From Bacteroidota bacterium (GTDB taxonomy: Bacteria > Bacteroidota > Rhodothermia > Rhodothermales > UBA10348): DNA of 32,055 bases. The position numbers were made by a program, and so were the translations under genes. The notes below the pieces were generated by a model that saw only the letters and a list, made by a program, of their open reading frames with translations, searched no databases and was not told the DNA's origin. The stretch spans positions 1 to 32,055 of the forward strand of contig JAQBZH010000028.1 in NCBI GenBank assembly GCA_027622005.1. The letters run 5' to 3'. This document shows, piece by piece, positions 31,992 through 32,055 of the stretch; the first letter of the stretch is position 1, and the number at the start of each line of letters is the position of its first letter.

Positions 31992-32055
31992 TGGACCCCA
32001 AAGGTTGGACAGTTCTAGGTTGAATTAAGGTGGATTCTTCTGCATCTTTTAGAAC
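31992..32055. mobile_element. Possible IS3-type insertion sequence end
   Basis: From 31992 the sequence reads TGGACCCCAAAGGTTGGACA, a TG start followed by a CCCCAAA..GTTGGACA pattern that I recall from the terminal inverted repeats of IS3-family (IS150-group) elements. It begins exactly where the ATPase homology breaks off. Only 64 bases are in view, so neither a transposase nor the other end can be seen. The assignment rests on this resemblance and on the gene break. Confidence 0.4.

Overview
The window reads as part of a chromosome from a Bacteroidota-like Gram-negative bacterium, possibly Rhodothermota or Balneolota. The evidence is the ~800-residue duplicated FtsX/MacB-type permeases, two TAnnTTTG-type -7 promoter elements, outer-membrane proteins with signal peptides ending in AQ, and genes with poor Shine-Dalgarno sites. 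Base composition is near 50% GC. The lineage is an inference from gene style, not from a marker gene. I saw no rRNA, tRNA or CRISPR array.

Left part (1-5.7 kb): an odd Thr/Ala-rich protein of unknown function; a minus-strand zinc-type uptake operon (outer-membrane protein, ZnuA-like binding protein, ZnuB-like permease, no ATPase here); two FtsX permease C-terminal remnants joined head to head, a rearrangement scar; and an orphan AbiEii-like nucleotidyltransferase that appears to be transcribed from a nearly leaderless promoter.

Centre (5.77-15.3 kb): a minus-strand cluster for the whole reductive pyrimidine route. In transcription order it holds beta-ureidopropionase, an NCS1 (Mhp1-like) permease, a class III aminotransferase, dihydropyrimidinase, CoA-acylating methylmalonate-semialdehyde dehydrogenase, and PreT and PreA. 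Together they would import uracil or thymine, reduce and open the ring, release beta-alanine or beta-aminoisobutyrate, transaminate it, and oxidise the semialdehyde to acetyl-CoA or propionyl-CoA. Two ATGA overlaps point to translational coupling. A GC-rich hairpin array sits inside the cluster. A divergent gene upstream encodes a small protein with two possible helix-turn-helix units, and the intergenic region is enriched in TCCGT/ACGGA half-sites, some overlapping its own start codon. That makes it a candidate regulator.

15.9-20 kb: a minus-strand run of an SDR oxidoreductase, an orphan Tat/lipoprotein-type TRAP binding protein, a LOG-family protein and an esterase-like alpha/beta hydrolase; then a divergent TrmH-type RNA methyltransferase.

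20-26.1 kb: an ABC export-type operon (FtsX permease, ATPase, small beta-barrel protein, second FtsX permease). The ATPase carries an in-frame TAA at codon 9.

26.2-32 kb: GlnRS with a GatB/YqeY-like tail, a GNAT acetyltransferase, a DUF4097-like repeat protein with a striking MGGD periodicity, an SDR, an 89-residue unknown with a clear promoter and terminator, and an ABC ATPase cut within Walker B by what looks like an IS3-type element end at the window edge.
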